Shown: positions 21,606-33,573, counted from the stretch's first letter. The stretch: 64,000 nt of DNA from an uncultured Collinsella sp. (GCA_958418185.1 CATZEP010000003.1:5185-69184); one strand, 5' to 3'. Translations and numbers: made by a program. The notes: generated by a model from the letters alone, not told the origin.

Positions 21606-23444
21606 TTATTTGTTGACCTGACCGGCGCGGACGGCGGCCTTCTTGCGGTCGGTGGCATTGAGCAGACGCTTGCGCAGGCGAATGTTCTTGGGAGTGATCT
21701 CCACTAGCTCGTCGTCGGCGATGTACTCCAGCGCCTCCTCCAGCGAGAAGGTACGGGGCGGCACCAGCTGGACGGAGATATCGGAGGTCGAGGAGCGCTG
21801 GTTGCCCAGGTTCTTGGTACGAGCGATGTTGACGACCATGTCGCCTGCCTTGCTGCGCTCGCCCACGATCATGCCCTCGTAGCACTCGGTGCCCGGCTCA
21901 ACGAACAGCTGGCCGCGCTCCTGCAGCGTACCCAGAGCGTAGGCAACGGCCTTCTCGGTGGTCATGGAGATCATGGCGCCGTTCTGGCGGTTGCCGATCT
22001 CGCCGGCATAGGGACCGTACTCCAGGAAGGTGTGGTAGAACACGCCCTCGCCGTGGGTGACGTTCATGATGCGGTTCTTAAGACCCATGATGCCGCGGGT
22101 CGGGATCTTAAACTCGAGGTGCGTCACGATGCCCGAGGTATCCATGCTCGTCATGATGCCGCCGGAGGTGCCGAAGACCTCAACGACCTTGCCCGAATAC
22201 TCGTCCGGGCACTCGACGACGGCCTGCTCGACGGGCTCCATCTTGTTGCCGTTCTCGTCCTTCTTAAACAGAACGCGGGGACGACCGACCTGGAACTCAA
22301 AGCCCTCGCGGCGCATGGACTCCATCAGGACGGACAGGTGCAGAATGCCGCGGCCCGAGACCTCGACGCCGCTCTTGTCCTCGAGCTCCTCGATCTTCAT
22401 GGTCACGTTGTTCTCGGCCTCGTTGAACAGACGCTCCTTGAGCTGACGGGCGCCCACGATGTCGCCGTCACGACCGACGAGCGGGGAGGTCGAGGCCTCA
22501 AAGACGATGGACAGGGTCGGCGGGTCGATCTCGATGGGCTCGAGCTCAACGGGGTTCTCGGGATCGGTGTAGACATCGCCGATATCGGTGCGGTCGATGC
22601 CAACAACGGCGGCAATGTCGCCTGCGCCGACTTCCTGGCACTCGGTGCGGCCCAGGTAGTCGAAGGTAAAGAGCTGCTTGACGGTAGCGGTGGCGCTGGA
22701 GCCGTCGTTCTTGACGACCAGAATCTGGTCGCCCTGGTGAATAGCGCCGGAGTACACGCGACCGATGCCGATGCGGCCAACGAAGTTAGAGTGGTCGATA
22801 GTCACGCACTGCATGGCCAGCGGGGCGTTCTCGTCAACCTCGGGCGCAGGCATGTCGTCGATGATCATATCGAGCAGCGGATACATGTCCATGTTGCCGT
22901 CGTTGGGGTCAAGGCGGGCAAAGCCGTTCATGGCGCTGGCGTAGACTACGTGCTCCATGGCGAACTCAAGCTGGTCGTCGGTGGCGCCCAGGTCGGCCAT
23001 GAGGTCCAGGCAGTCGTTGTAGGCCTTCTCGGGGTTGGCGCCCGGACGGTCGATCTTGTTGATGACGATCATGATCTTGAGGCCGGTGTCGATAGCGTGA
23101 CGCAGCACGAAACGGGTCTGGGGCATGGGGCCCTCAAAAGCGTCGACCAGCAGCAGGGCGCCGTCGGCCATACGCAGCACGCGCTCGACCTCGCCGCCAA
23201 AGTCGGCGTGGCCCGGGGTGTCGATGACGTTAATCTTAACGTCCTTGTACTCGATAGAGATGTTCTTGGCGAGAATCGTAATGCCGCGCTCGCGCTCCTG
23301 GTCGTTAGAATCCAAGACGCGGTCCTCGACCTGCTGGTTGGCACGGAAGGCGTCCGTGGCACGCAGGAGCTTGTCGACCATCGTCGTCTTGCCGTGGTCG
23401 ACGTGAGCGATGATGGCGATGTTCCTCAGATTGTCTACGCGCAT
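21606..23444 (-). CDS. typA: Ribosome-associated GTPase TypA/BipA
   Basis: TypA is an EF-G-like translational GTPase needed for ribosome assembly and growth under stress. The 612-residue protein has G1 AHVDHGKTT, the switch segment RERGITI, G3 [12 protein letters not shown] and G4 NKIDRP. Domain II and the EF-G-like domains III and V follow, and the C-terminal TypA-specific domain ends in [11 protein letters not shown]. Length is standard. AGGGGAAC precedes the ATG. It appears to be monocistronic. Confidence 0.97.
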   Translation of the reverse strand: MRVDNLRNIAIIAHVDHGKTTMVDKLLRATDAFRANQQVEDRVLDSNDQERERGITILAKNISIEYKDVKINVIDTPGHADFGGEVERVLRMADGALLLVDAFEGPMPQTRFVLRHAIDTGLKIMIVINKIDRPGANPEKAYNDCLDLMADLGATDDQLEFAMEHVVYASAMNGFARLDPNDGNMDMYPLLDMIIDDMPAPEVDENAPLAMQCVTIDHSNFVGRIGIGRVYSGAIHQGDQILVVKNDGSSATATVKQLFTFDYLGRTECQEVGAGDIAAVVGIDRTDIGDVYTDPENPVELEPIEIDPPTLSIVFEASTSPLVGRDGDIVGARQLKERLFNEAENNVTMKIEELEDKSGVEVSGRGILHLSVLMESMRREGFEFQVGRPRVLFKKDENGNKMEPVEQAVVECPDEYSGKVVEVFGTSGGIMTSMDTSGIVTHLEFKIPTRGIMGLKNRIMNVTHGEGVFYHTFLEYGPYAGEIGNRQNGAMISMTTEKAVAYALGTLQERGQLFVEPGTECYEGMIVGERSKAGDMVVNIARTKNLGNQRSSTSDISVQLVPPRTFSLEEALEYIADDELVEITPKNIRLRKRLLNATDRKKAAVRAGQVNK

Positions 23445-23561
23445 GTAGTTCCCCTATCTTCTATCTATATACAACCGGCACGCGTATGCGACCCGCCCAG
23501 CAACACAACGCTCGGCGGGAATAATGAGCCTTTTACCGAAAACTCGTTTATTTTAGCGATT

Positions 23562-24011
23562 TTAGATAAGAGGGGTTTCCTCGCCTGCAGGTTCAGGGTC
23601 GCTCCACATAAAACCATCGCCGGCGCCCACACCCTCGTACAGTACGTATGCCGAAAAGCCGCTCTCGAGCGTCGTCTCAAAGAAACTCACGAGCAGGGCG
23701 TCATGGTAGCCGCCATCGATCTCGACACAACCGGTGTAGCCGATGGCGTAACGGGCGATACGACCCAGGCCCTCGTCCTTAAGGCCCATCTTATGCTCGG
23801 AGATAAAGTTGGTGGCAGCCTCGAGGCATGCCTCCTCGCCGTCCTCGTCGAGTGCCGCCAGATAACGGTTGGACGCGGCGTCCTCGATCGCAACGACAAC
23901 GCCGGGGTTCTCACCAGCGGCAAGATCGTCTAAAAATGCCCCGATAAGGTCGCACACCATGGCGTCGAGCTCGGCGGAGACGTTTCCGGCGTCCTGCATA
24001 TCCTGTGCCAT
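23562..24011 (-). CDS. Unknown acidic small protein
   Basis: No family recognised. The 149-residue protein is acidic, has no signal peptide or membrane segment, and reads as a compact alpha/beta protein (VVVAIEDAASNRYLAALD, DALLVSFFETTLESGFSAYV). The ribosome site GGAAGG precedes the ATG. It lies 30 nt after the next minus-strand gene (24042-24431) and probably shares its transcript with the DUF151 gene. No function is proposed. Confidence 0.75.
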   Translation of the reverse strand: MAQDMQDAGNVSAELDAMVCDLIGAFLDDLAAGENPGVVVAIEDAASNRYLAALDEDGEEACLEAATNFISEHKMGLKDEGLGRIARYAIGYTGCVEIDGGYHDALLVSFFETTLESGFSAYVLYEGVGAGDGFMWSDPEPAGEETPLI

Positions 24012-24041
24012 TTTTTGACCTTCCCATCGAGTCCGGCGTCG

Positions 24042-24431
24042 TTACATCTCTTGTGCCTCGGCAGCGATCTTGGCGGCGGCGTCGCGGGCACGCATCATAT
24101 CGGCCGCGCGCTTATCGAGTACCTTGATCTGGTTGGTCAGCATCACGGCATCGACCACGCCCCAGATGACCAAGCCCGTCGAAATCGAAAACCCAAGCGC
24201 ACCAACTGTACCACGAAGGCGCGAGGAGATTGCCGCGACAAGTGCGGAGACGGCAACCATCTTGATAAAGGAGGCACGGCGCTCGCGAAGCGTACGGGCC
24301 TGCGTCACGTAGGCGATGCGCGCGGCCTCGGACGCCTCCGAGCGCATCTGGGCCTCGCGGGCAATGGCGGCGACCTCGGCCGAGACGCCACGCTCCATCA
24401 GTGCAAACTCCGTCTCATGGCTACCCGTCAT
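24042..24431 (-). CDS. Unknown small membrane protein
   Basis: The 129-residue protein has a helical charged N-terminus, two hydrophobic segments (about 56-68 and 76-97, the second GFSISTGLVIWGVVDAVML) and an Ala/Arg-rich amphipathic end. There is no signal peptide and no recognised family. Its ATG directly follows the stop of the DUF151 gene (TAAATG) without a ribosome site of its own, so translation is probably coupled. Confidence 0.75.
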   Translation of the reverse strand: MTGSHETEFALMERGVSAEVAAIAREAQMRSEASEAARIAYVTQARTLRERRASFIKMVAVSALVAAISSRLRGTVGALGFSISTGLVIWGVVDAVMLTNQIKVLDKRAADMMRARDAAAKIAAEAQEM

Positions 24432-24932
24432 TTAAAAATCATCGGGCGAGAGCGTATGGACGAACTCGTCGAACTTCTCAAATTCCTGCTCGTCATCGAT
24501 TTCCCCGGCAACCGGAGAGACGGTCCCCAGGCGGTTCATGATGTCATCCTCCACAAACATGGGGGCATTGCTGCGCACGGCGAGGGCGATGGCGTCACTC
24601 GGACGGGCGTCGATGCCGCGCTCGCTGCCGTCGGCCAAAACAACGACCGTCGCGTAAAACACGGGCGGTTCGGCACGGACAATCTCAATACGCTCGAGTT
24701 TTGCATCCAGAGCATCAAGCGTATCGAGCAGCAGGTCATGGGCAATCGGGCGCTCGGCATGGCCGCTGTCGATACCGCGGCTAATAGCCGCAGCCTCAAA
24801 CGAACCAGTTTGGATAGAAAGGGAGCGCAGCGGCGCAGGGGAGTCCGATTTGCTGCAGCGCTCGCGAAGTACGATAAGCGATGGCACGGGACCGGCGGCC
24901 ATGACGATGGTCTCTATGTCGACACGAACCAT
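24432..24932 (-). CDS. DUF151 (bifunctional nuclease-type) protein
   Basis: The 166-residue protein carries the DUF151 signature: ATVVVLADGSERGIDARPSD followed by AIALAVRS and a C-terminal acidic tail. In plants and bacteria such proteins have RNase/DNase activity, but most bacterial members are uncharacterised. The start at 24932 has GGAGGT 5 nt upstream; the longer frame to 24980 is not supported. It heads a three-gene cluster with two unknown proteins. Confidence 0.88.
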   Translation of the reverse strand: MVRVDIETIVMAAGPVPSLIVLRERCSKSDSPAPLRSLSIQTGSFEAAAISRGIDSGHAERPIAHDLLLDTLDALDAKLERIEIVRAEPPVFYATVVVLADGSERGIDARPSDAIALAVRSNAPMFVEDDIMNRLGTVSPVAGEIDDEQEFEKFDEFVHTLSPDDF

Positions 24933-25046
24933 GGAACACCTCCGGTACGTAGCGGTTAACACGCGGCACCTCCGCCGCATTGAATAGCTATACTACCCAA
25001 TCTTTCGCACAGCACACAAAACCAAAATGAGTTTTATAACACACAA

Positions 25047-25078
25047 GAAAAAAGCCCCGAGGCCATGCCTCGAGGCTC
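25047..25078 (-). terminator. Terminator after tRNA-Ile (first copy)
   Basis: The stem AGCCTCGAGG/CCTCGGGGCT is followed on the minus strand by TTTTTTC, about 15 nt after the tRNA. Confidence 0.9.
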
Positions 25079-25091
25079 TTCACAGTTTTGA

Positions 25092-25168
25092 TGGTGGACC
25101 TGACAAGATTCGAACTTGTGACCTCCCGGTTATCAGCCGGACGCTCTAACCAACTGAGCTACAGGTCC
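25092..25168 (-). tRNA. tRNA-Ile(GAT), copy 1
   Basis: A 77-nt cloverleaf with acceptor GGACCTG/CAGGTCC, anticodon loop CTGATAA and encoded CCA. It is identical to the copy at 25316-25392. Confidence 0.97.
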
Positions 25169-25172
25169 ATCA

Positions 25173-25248
25173 TGGTGGAGGTTAGGGGGATCGAACCCCT
25201 GACCTCAGGCTTGCAAAGCCCGCGCTCTCCCAGCTGAGCTAAACCCCC
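25173..25248 (-). tRNA. tRNA-Ala(TGC)
   Basis: A 76-nt cloverleaf with acceptor GGGGGTT/AACCTCC, anticodon loop TTTGCAA and encoded CCA. It lies 4 nt from tRNA-Ile copy 1 and is probably co-transcribed. Confidence 0.97.
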
Positions 25249-25259
25249 ACGGAGACAGT

Positions 25260-25304
25260 AATAAACACCCCAGCGGCGACTCGGCTCTCGCTGGGGTGTT
25301 TATT
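25260..25304. terminator. Strong hairpin between tRNA-Ala and tRNA-Ile copy 2
   Basis: A perfect 16-bp stem (AATAAACACCCCAGCG with its complement) lies just downstream of tRNA-Ile copy 2 on the minus strand. The T-rich arm GTGTTTATT follows. It probably ends copy 2's transcript. Confidence 0.65.
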
Positions 25305-25315
25305 GCGAAAGAAAG

Positions 25316-25392
25316 TGGTGGACCTGACAAGATTCGAACTTGTGACCTCCCGGTTATCAGCCGGACGCTCTAACCAACTGAGCTACAGGTCC
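25316..25392 (-). tRNA. tRNA-Ile(GAT), copy 2
   Basis: A 77-nt tRNA identical in sequence to copy 1, with its own downstream hairpin. The Ile-Ala-Ile order suggests local duplication. Confidence 0.97.
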
Positions 25393-25439
25393 ATCGCGCA
25401 AGGGATATATTAGACGAGTCGTTACGCGCGCGTCAACAA

Positions 25440-25626
25440 CTTTTTTGAAAATCTTTGGAGTGTGTTCGCCCCGGTCGCACGGCGGCATGTGAAGTCGCCT
25501 GCTCGGACAGTCCTGACTCGCACAGAGAGCACATTAAGTGCTCTCCGGCTCGTGCGGAACTCGCGATCGACTTCACATGCCGCCGTGCGACCGGGGCGAA
25601 CGCGAGTCCCAAGGTTTTCAAAAAAG
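25440..25626. repeat. 187-nt near-palindromic element between tRNA-Ile and gyrA
   Basis: Inner arms of 33 nt are perfect (from TTCGCCCCGGTCGCACGG at 25465 to 25497, and 25568-25600). Outer arms of about 25 nt are imperfect and end in a T6/A6 tract. The loop holds a second palindrome, GAGAGCAC-ATTAA-GTGCTCTC. No protein is encoded. It lies directly beside the gyrA terminator. Confidence 0.75.
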
Positions 25627-25652
25627 CGGTCGGCGCGCAGTGCGCCGACCGC
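25620..25652 (-). terminator. Terminator of the gyrB-gyrA transcript
   Basis: A perfect 11-bp stem GCGGTCGGCGC/GCGCCGACCGC is followed on the minus strand by TTTTTTG, 40 nt past the gyrA stop. Confidence 0.92.
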
Positions 25653-25691
25653 CGATATATGGGGTCTGATTTTTCTACCAGCTAGGGTCTC

Positions 25692-28433
25692 TTACTCGTC
25701 TAGGAGATCTTCTGGCATTTCGTTGTCGTCGCCTAGATCGACAGGGGCTTCTTCGGGGGCAGAGCCGTCTTCCGCACCTTCGCCTTCGGGTTTTTCCTTG
25801 GCTGCCGTCATACGGGCGACAGCGCATACGCGGTCGTTGTCGTCGACGGTCATCATCTTGACGCCCTGGGTGGCGCGGCCGGTCTGGCTGATCTCGTCGG
25901 TCTTGACGCGAATGACCGTCGCGCCTTCCGTCACGATGAACAGCTCGTGCTGCGGACCCACCGTCTTCATGGCCGCGAGGTTGCCCTTACGCTCGGTCAT
26001 CTGGATGGTGTAGACGCCCTGACCGCCGCGATTCTGCTCCGGGTAATCCGCAACCGGCGTGCGCTTGCCGTAGCCGCGCTCGGTGATGACGAACAGGTCA
26101 CCGTTGCCGTTGGTAACCTCCATACCCAAAACGCTCACGCCGTCCTTCATGCCGATGCCCCGAACGCCACTGGTGTCGCGTCCCGTGGCGCGAACCTGGT
26201 CCTCGGGGAACATGATCGCCTTGCCCGCAGTGGTGGCCAGGATGATCTTGTCGCCCTCGCGCACACGGCGCACGGCGAGCAGCGCGTCGTCGTCTCTCAG
26301 GTTGATGGCGATCAGGCCATCACGGCGGCTGCGGTCGTAAGCGCTCATCACGGTCTTCTTGACCATGCCGCTCTTGGTGGCAAACATCAGGTACTCGTCG
26401 GCGGGGAACTCGCGGCAGCTGATGACGCTCGCGATCTTCTCGCCTTCCTCAAAGGGCAGCAGGTTGACGATCGCGGTGCCGCGCGCTTGGCGCGTACCCA
26501 CCGGCAGCTCGTGCACCTTCAGGCGGTAGACCTTGCCCTTGCTCGAGAAGAACAGCACATACTCGTGCGTGGATGCGATAAACATCTCGTCGATGACGTC
26601 GTCCTCTTTGAGGTTGACGCCCGACACGCCCTTGCCGCCGCGCTTCTGGGCGCGGTAGGCAGCCACCGGAATACGCTTCACGTAGCCGGTGTGGGTGATG
26701 GTCACGACCATGTCCTCGTCGGCGATGAGGTCCTCGACATCCAGATCCTTTTCGACATGGCTGATCTCGGTGCGGCGCTTGTCGCCGAACTTCTTCGAGA
26801 TCTCGCGCATCTCTTCCTTGATGACGCCCAGGATCTTCTCCTCGTGCGCCAGCAGGTCCTCGTAGTAGGCGATGGCGCGGCGCAGGCCGTCCAACTCTTC
26901 TTGGATCTTGTCGCGCTCCAGGCCGGTCAGGCGGCGCAGCTTCATCTCGAGGATGGCCGTGGTCTGCTCGGGCGTAAAGCCAAAGCGTTCGATCAGTCGG
27001 CTGCTGGCCTCGGAGTCGGTCTGCGAGGAGCGGATGATGCTAATGACCTCGTCGATATGGTCAAGGGCCATCAGGTAGCCCTCGAGGATATGCGCGCGGG
27101 CCTGGGCCTTCTTAAGGTCGAAGCGGGTGCGGCGGGTGACGACGTCGACCTGGTGGTCGATGTAGTGCTGCAGCATCTCGCGCAGGCTCAGGCATTTGGG
27201 AACGCCGTTGACGAGTGCCAGGTTGTTGGCGCCAAAGGTCGTCTGCAGCGAGGTGTACTTATACAGGTTGTTGAGCACGACCTGCGGAATGACGCCCTTC
27301 TTGAGCTCGATGACCAGACGGATGCCCTTCTGGTTGGACTCATCGCGCATATCCGAGATGCCCTCAATGCGCTTGTCGTTGACGAGTTGGGCGATCTTCT
27401 CCTGCAGGGTGCCCTTGTTGACCATGTAGGGAATCTCGGTAAAGACCAGGCGGCTGCGACCGGTCTTGGTGGACTCCACATGTGCCTTGGCACGCACGGT
27501 AATGGAGCCGCGGCCGGTCTCGTAGCTCTGCTTAATGCCGGCGCTGCCCATGATGATGGCGCCGGTGGGGAAGTCCGGACCGGGCATGATCTGCATGAGC
27601 TCGTCGACGGTGGCGTCGGGGTTGTCGATCAGGTAGCAGGTGGCCTCGATCGCCTCGGTGAGGTTATGCGGGGCGATGTTGGTGGCCATGCCGACGGCGA
27701 TGCCCTGGCTGCCGTTGACCAGCAGGTTGGGGAAGCGCGCAGGCAGTGCCACGGGCTCGGCGAGCGATTCGTCGTAGTTGGGCTGCCAGTCGACGGTATC
27801 CTTCTGCAAGTCACGCAGCAGTTCCATGGCGGGCTTGGCCAGGCGGCTCTCGGTGTAACGCATGGCCGCCGCGCCGTCGCCATCGATGTTGCCGAAGTTG
27901 CCGTGACCGTCGATGAGCGGCGTGCGCATGGAGAACCACTGCGCCAGGCGGACCATGGCCTCGTAGACCGCAAAGTCACCGTGCGGGTGGTACTTACCGA
28001 TAACTTCGCCGACCGTCCAGGCCGACTTTTTGTGTGGGCGGTTGGGGTAGATGCCGCTCTCGTTCATCGCGTACAGGATGCGGCGGTGTACCGGCTTTAA
28101 GCCGTCGCGCACGTCCGGCAGGGCACGCGCTGTGATAACCGACATCGAATACTCGATGAACGACTGCTTCATCTCGCGACCGAACTCCGAAATCTGGAGC
28201 TGGCCGCCGTTGATGTCCTCGCCGGCCGAGGCGCCACGATCGACTTCGCCAAAGCTCTCCTCGAGCTCACCGTCGTCGTCCTCTTCCTCATCATCATCGG
28301 CATCGGGGTTATAGGCGTCCGGATCGCCGTCCTCGCCCTGCTCAGCACGGGCAAGCAGGCGCTTCAGATCATCGGGCATACCGGCATCGCCGGCCTCGCC
28401 CATACCCTCGTTGTTGTTGATATCGTCTGCCAC
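25692..28433 (-). CDS. gyrA: DNA gyrase subunit A
   Basis: GyrA cuts and rejoins DNA during supercoiling. The catalytic Tyr is Y193 in [11 protein letters not shown]. The GyrA box is QKRGGKG near residue 596 and the C-terminal beta-pinwheel follows. There are about 75 extra N-terminal residues, many Asp and Glu (a run of DDDEEEDDD), not present in most GyrA. The quinolone-pocket helix reads [10 protein letters not shown]: residue 154, matching Ser83 of E. coli, is Phe (codon TTT), and the Asp87 position is Glu. The GTG start follows AGGAGGTAAC. gyrB lies 11 nt upstream. Confidence 0.98.
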   Translation of the reverse strand: MADDINNNEGMGEAGDAGMPDDLKRLLARAEQGEDGDPDAYNPDADDDEEEDDDGELEESFGEVDRGASAGEDINGGQLQISEFGREMKQSFIEYSMSVITARALPDVRDGLKPVHRRILYAMNESGIYPNRPHKKSAWTVGEVIGKYHPHGDFAVYEAMVRLAQWFSMRTPLIDGHGNFGNIDGDGAAAMRYTESRLAKPAMELLRDLQKDTVDWQPNYDESLAEPVALPARFPNLLVNGSQGIAVGMATNIAPHNLTEAIEATCYLIDNPDATVDELMQIMPGPDFPTGAIIMGSAGIKQSYETGRGSITVRAKAHVESTKTGRSRLVFTEIPYMVNKGTLQEKIAQLVNDKRIEGISDMRDESNQKGIRLVIELKKGVIPQVVLNNLYKYTSLQTTFGANNLALVNGVPKCLSLREMLQHYIDHQVDVVTRRTRFDLKKAQARAHILEGYLMALDHIDEVISIIRSSQTDSEASSRLIERFGFTPEQTTAILEMKLRRLTGLERDKIQEELDGLRRAIAYYEDLLAHEEKILGVIKEEMREISKKFGDKRRTEISHVEKDLDVEDLIADEDMVVTITHTGYVKRIPVAAYRAQKRGGKGVSGVNLKEDDVIDEMFIASTHEYVLFFSSKGKVYRLKVHELPVGTRQARGTAIVNLLPFEEGEKIASVISCREFPADEYLMFATKSGMVKKTVMSAYDRSRRDGLIAINLRDDDALLAVRRVREGDKIILATTAGKAIMFPEDQVRATGRDTSGVRGIGMKDGVSVLGMEVTNGNGDLFVITERGYGKRTPVADYPEQNRGGQGVYTIQMTERKGNLAAMKTVGPQHELFIVTEGATVIRVKTDEISQTGRATQGVKMMTVDDNDRVCAVARMTAAKEKPEGEGAEDGSAPEEAPVDLGDDNEMPEDLLDE

Positions 28434-28444
28434 GTTACCTCCTC

Positions 28445-30517
<2,073 letters not shown>

Positions 30518-30523
30518 TTATCG

Positions 30524-30554
30524 TAAAAAAATACCCTCGGGAGCGAGGGTATTT
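30524..30554 (-). terminator. Terminator between the DUF721 gene and gyrB
   Basis: An 11-bp stem (AAATACCCTCG/CGAGGGTATTT) with loop GGAG is followed on the minus strand by a T-run. The dnaA-dnaN-recF-DUF721 transcript probably ends here and gyrBA uses its own promoter. Confidence 0.9.
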
Positions 30555-30580
30555 GGCTCTACAAGGCCACCAGATGCGAT

Positions 30581-31144
30581 TTAAGGCTCTTTCTTGCTTT
30601 GCACGCCCTTGGCCCACTCGGCACTGGCTCTCATGGCATTCTCGAGGGCCTCGCGCAGTTTTTGGTCTTCGATGGGCGCCACTTGGCGCTCGATCTCGCC
30701 GCGTTCGGCTTCGCTTAGATCGGCGTGCGGAACCGGCGGTCGCTCGGTCACGGCCGGGCGCAGGCGCTCCTTGGCAGCCGGCGGCGTGTGACCGAGCGCG
30801 GTCGTTTTGAACACCAGGCCGTCCACATGCGCGCCGGCCCGCTCCATGCGCGCCCGGATGATCTCGCGCAGCAGCGTCATCTCCTGCGTCCACGAGGGCG
30901 AATCGAGATACACCAGCAGCTCATTGGACTCGGGCAGGTAGCGTAGGCCCGTCACGTGGCGTCCCTCGCGCGTGCCCGAGCACACCGCATTCCAGGCACG
31001 ATAGACCGCGCGCGACTCCTCGGCAGCCTCCATTTGCGCGCGGCGCTCAGGTGTCGCGGCCGCCAGGATGCGCTGACGCTCGGCATCCAAAAAGCCGCCA
31101 AAGGCAACCGTTCCGTTCTCGCGCTCGTAATTAGCACGCCTCAC
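30581..31144 (-). CDS. DUF721 protein, DciA-like helicase loader candidate
   Basis: The 187-residue protein contains the DUF721 core (AWNAVCSGTREGRHVTGLRY, ELLVYLDSPSWTQEMTLLR) in its middle, with charged ends. In other bacteria DUF721/DciA proteins load or assist the DnaB helicase in place of DnaC. In actinobacteria the gene sits between recF and gyrB exactly as here. It overlaps the recF 3' end by 14 nt, so translation is likely coupled. The C-terminal part (ERGEIERQVAPIEDQKLREA) is predicted helical. Confidence 0.88.
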   Translation of the reverse strand: MRRANYERENGTVAFGGFLDAERQRILAAATPERRAQMEAAEESRAVYRAWNAVCSGTREGRHVTGLRYLPESNELLVYLDSPSWTQEMTLLREIIRARMERAGAHVDGLVFKTTALGHTPPAAKERLRPAVTERPPVPHADLSEAERGEIERQVAPIEDQKLREALENAMRASAEWAKGVQSKKEP

Positions 31145-32237
31145 CCATGCTCACCACCTTGGCTCGTTCAAGCAGGTCATCAGTAAAGTACCCCAAGTTG
31201 GTGGTGGTTATGACCGTCTGGATGTCATCACCGATCAGCTGCAGAAAAGCGCCTCGACGCCCGGCATCGAGCTCGCTCATCACGTCGTCCAAAAGCAGCA
31301 GTGGCGCGGTGCCCAGGATATCGCGCGCCACGGCCACTTCTGCCACCTTCCAGGCAAGCACCAGCGTTCGCTGCTGCCCTTGGCTGGCAAACGAACGGGC
31401 AGATCGACCCGCAACGGTAAACTCAATCTCGTCGCGATGCGGACCCACAAGCGTCACGCCGCGGCGCATCTCCTCATCGGCACGCTCATCGAGGGCCGCG
31501 AGCATATGCTCGTACGCCCAGCCCTTAAGTTCCTCGCGCCCCTCGGTTTGAGGCAAATCCCCCAGTGTGGACACATAGGACACGCCTGCGTCCTCACCGG
31601 ACGCCACCTGCCCATACGCGGCGCGCACATGGCCTGCCAGTCGGTCGAGCAGGGCCAAACGATGCACGAGCAGGGCGGACCCGGCGCGAGCGATGGAGTC
31701 ATTCCATGCGCCGAGCATCTCGCGGCAGCACCAGGACTCCTTGAGCAGGGCGTTGCGCTGCGTCACGCAACGCCCGTAGGTGCTCGCCAGGTCGGCGTAA
31801 CGGGCGCTCAGTTGCACGCCAAAGTCGTCGAGGGCGGCCCGACGCACGCTGGCACCGCGTTTGACCATATCCAGATGATCGGGGCAAAAAAGCACGCTCG
31901 GCAAAACCCCGCGCACGCCGGCGGCCGAACATCTCTTGCCGTTACGGCTAAACGAGCGCTTGCCGTCCTCAACGCCCAGCCCCATATCGAGCACGCGGCC
32001 ATCGCCCTCGAGTCTCAACTCGAGCCTGCACGAGCCCGTGCCGTCGTGCACGAGCTCGGTAGCGGTGGGATGCCTAAACGAGGCGCCGCTCGTCAAAAGC
32101 TGCAGCGCCTCTATAAGGTTGGTCTTTCCCGCCGCGTTGGGTCCCGCAAGCACCGTCACGCCTTCGTCCAGGTCAAGACGGTAGCTATCGAAACTGCGGT
32201 AGCGCGCGACGGAAAGGTTGCGGGCAAACATGGTCAT
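31131..32237 (-). CDS. recF: DNA replication and repair protein RecF
   Basis: RecF is an SMC-like ATPase that helps load RecA at gaps. The 368-residue protein has Walker A AGPNAAGKTNLIEALQLL, the RecF signature SFASQGQQRTLVLA, and Walker B LLLLDDVMSELD. Two start codons two residues apart are possible. dnaN ends 9 nt upstream. Confidence 0.96.
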   Translation of the reverse strand: MTMFARNLSVARYRSFDSYRLDLDEGVTVLAGPNAAGKTNLIEALQLLTSGASFRHPTATELVHDGTGSCRLELRLEGDGRVLDMGLGVEDGKRSFSRNGKRCSAAGVRGVLPSVLFCPDHLDMVKRGASVRRAALDDFGVQLSARYADLASTYGRCVTQRNALLKESWCCREMLGAWNDSIARAGSALLVHRLALLDRLAGHVRAAYGQVASGEDAGVSYVSTLGDLPQTEGREELKGWAYEHMLAALDERADEEMRRGVTLVGPHRDEIEFTVAGRSARSFASQGQQRTLVLAWKVAEVAVARDILGTAPLLLLDDVMSELDAGRRGAFLQLIGDDIQTVITTTNLGYFTDDLLERAKVVSMGEAC

Positions 32238-32246
32238 GGCGCAGCG

Positions 32247-33350
32247 CTAGATGCGAACCGGCATGACCAGGTACAGGTAGTTGATCTTGTCGTAGGACTT
32301 AAAGATACCCGCCTGCGAGTAGCTCTTGAGCTCCAGCGTGATCTCCTTCTCCTTGGACAGGGCATTGAGGCAGCCAAAGATGTAGTGGTAGTTAAAGGCG
32401 ATGGTGCCCGACTCGCCCTCGGCCTCGACATCGATCGTCTCCTGCGCCAGATCCTGGTCATTGGAGATGGAGGACAGGCCCATCTGACCGTTCTCGACAT
32501 CGATCTCGAACTTGACAGCGGGGTTCGCGCTCGCGATGACCGCCACGCGCTTGAGGGCGGCATTAAAAGCCGCCACGTCGATCTTGACGCTCGTCACGCA
32601 CGAATCGGGGATGAGCTGCTTGTAGTTGGGGTACACGCCCTCGATACGGCGCGACACGTAGGTGGTGTTGCCGGCCTCGAAGACAACCTGGGTGTCGGTG
32701 GCGCCGATCATGATGGTCGCCTGGCTGGCCATGATGCTCAGGGCGTCGTTGAAGGCGTCGGCCGGAACGTTGAGCTCAAAAGAGCCCTCGAGCGTCGAGG
32801 TCTCGACCTGGGTGTCGCATACGGCCAGGCGGAAGGAGTCGGTTGCCACCAGGCGCACGGTGTTGTTCTCGACCTTCATGTGCACGCCTCCCAGGATGGG
32901 ACGGGCCTTATCGGTCGAAGTGACACGCCACACGCGGCCGACCATCTCGGACAGGATGTCGGTCGGGAGCTCCACCGCGCTCTCGATGGCATAGGCCGGG
33001 AACTCGGGGAAATCATTGGCATCGAGCGTGTTGAGGCGGAAGGAACTCTTCTCGCATCCGATCAGCACCTGACGCTCCGAGAGCTCAAAGGTAACCGGAG
33101 CGTCGGGAAGGGTCTTCGTGATGTTCGAGAGCATCTTGCAGGGAATCACCATCTCGCCCTCTTCTTCGACATACGCGGCAATGCGATGACGAATCGAGAT
33201 GGTGTAGTTAGAGGTTTGGAATTCCAAGATGCCGTCCTGCGCCTTAACGAGCACGCCCGACAGGATGGGAAGGGTAGATGCCGAAGCGACGCCTTTCATA
33301 ACGACGCCGATGGCCTGCGTGAGCGAGCTTTGGCTGACGGTGAACTTCAT
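32247..33350 (-). CDS. dnaN: DNA polymerase III sliding clamp (beta)
   Basis: The 367-residue protein shows three clamp domains, starting MKFTVSQSSLTQAIGVVMKG. It has the typical LSGVLVKA, TDSFRLAVC and C-terminal YLVMPVRI segments. AAAGGT precedes the ATG by 8 nt. It is separated from dnaA by a 238-nt spacer that contains part of the replication origin. Confidence 0.98.
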   Translation of the reverse strand: MKFTVSQSSLTQAIGVVMKGVASASTLPILSGVLVKAQDGILEFQTSNYTISIRHRIAAYVEEEGEMVIPCKMLSNITKTLPDAPVTFELSERQVLIGCEKSSFRLNTLDANDFPEFPAYAIESAVELPTDILSEMVGRVWRVTSTDKARPILGGVHMKVENNTVRLVATDSFRLAVCDTQVETSTLEGSFELNVPADAFNDALSIMASQATIMIGATDTQVVFEAGNTTYVSRRIEGVYPNYKQLIPDSCVTSVKIDVAAFNAALKRVAVIASANPAVKFEIDVENGQMGLSSISNDQDLAQETIDVEAEGESGTIAFNYHYIFGCLNALSKEKEITLELKSYSQAGIFKSYDKINYLYLVMPVRI

Positions 33351-33360
33351 CTTTTAATAC

Positions 33361-33573
33361 CTTTCTATAGATATAAATATCTTAATAATAGTAATAGCAC
33401 TGACGAAACTGTTGATTACTCCCAAAAGCGCTGGTCAACCCCAAAAAGAGAATCGACAGCACCCTGTGCGCAATCGACCGCGTTTTCCACGTTCAAAACC
33501 TGCGGAAAACTTTTCGTCGCCTTGGGGTGAGTTTTAGACACGTTATGCCCGGCGTTTCGACAAGTTTTCAACA
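33361..33573. other. oriC, downstream part: AT-rich stretch, DnaA-trio-like repeats and DnaA boxes
   Basis: An AT-rich stretch (33365-33397) ends in five successive trio units TAA-TAA-TAG-TAA-TAG (33383-33397). A 12-nt spacer and a box-like TGTTGATTA (33410-33418) follow. This order and orientation matches the box/GC spacer/DnaA-trio unwinding unit described in Bacillus subtilis. Further boxes are TTTTCCACG (33483-33491), TGCGGAAAA (33501-33509) and TTTTCAACA (33565-33573). The spacer between dnaA and dnaN is a common oriC site. Confidence 0.7.

Noticed and set aside
25947..28100. 717-codon plus-strand frame opposite gyrA
   Set aside because: Antisense shadow with the same skewed composition as other such frames; gyrA is certain.
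31380..33530. 716-codon plus-strand frame opposite recF and dnaN
   Set aside because: It spans two well-established genes in antisense and has no recognisable motif or ribosome site.
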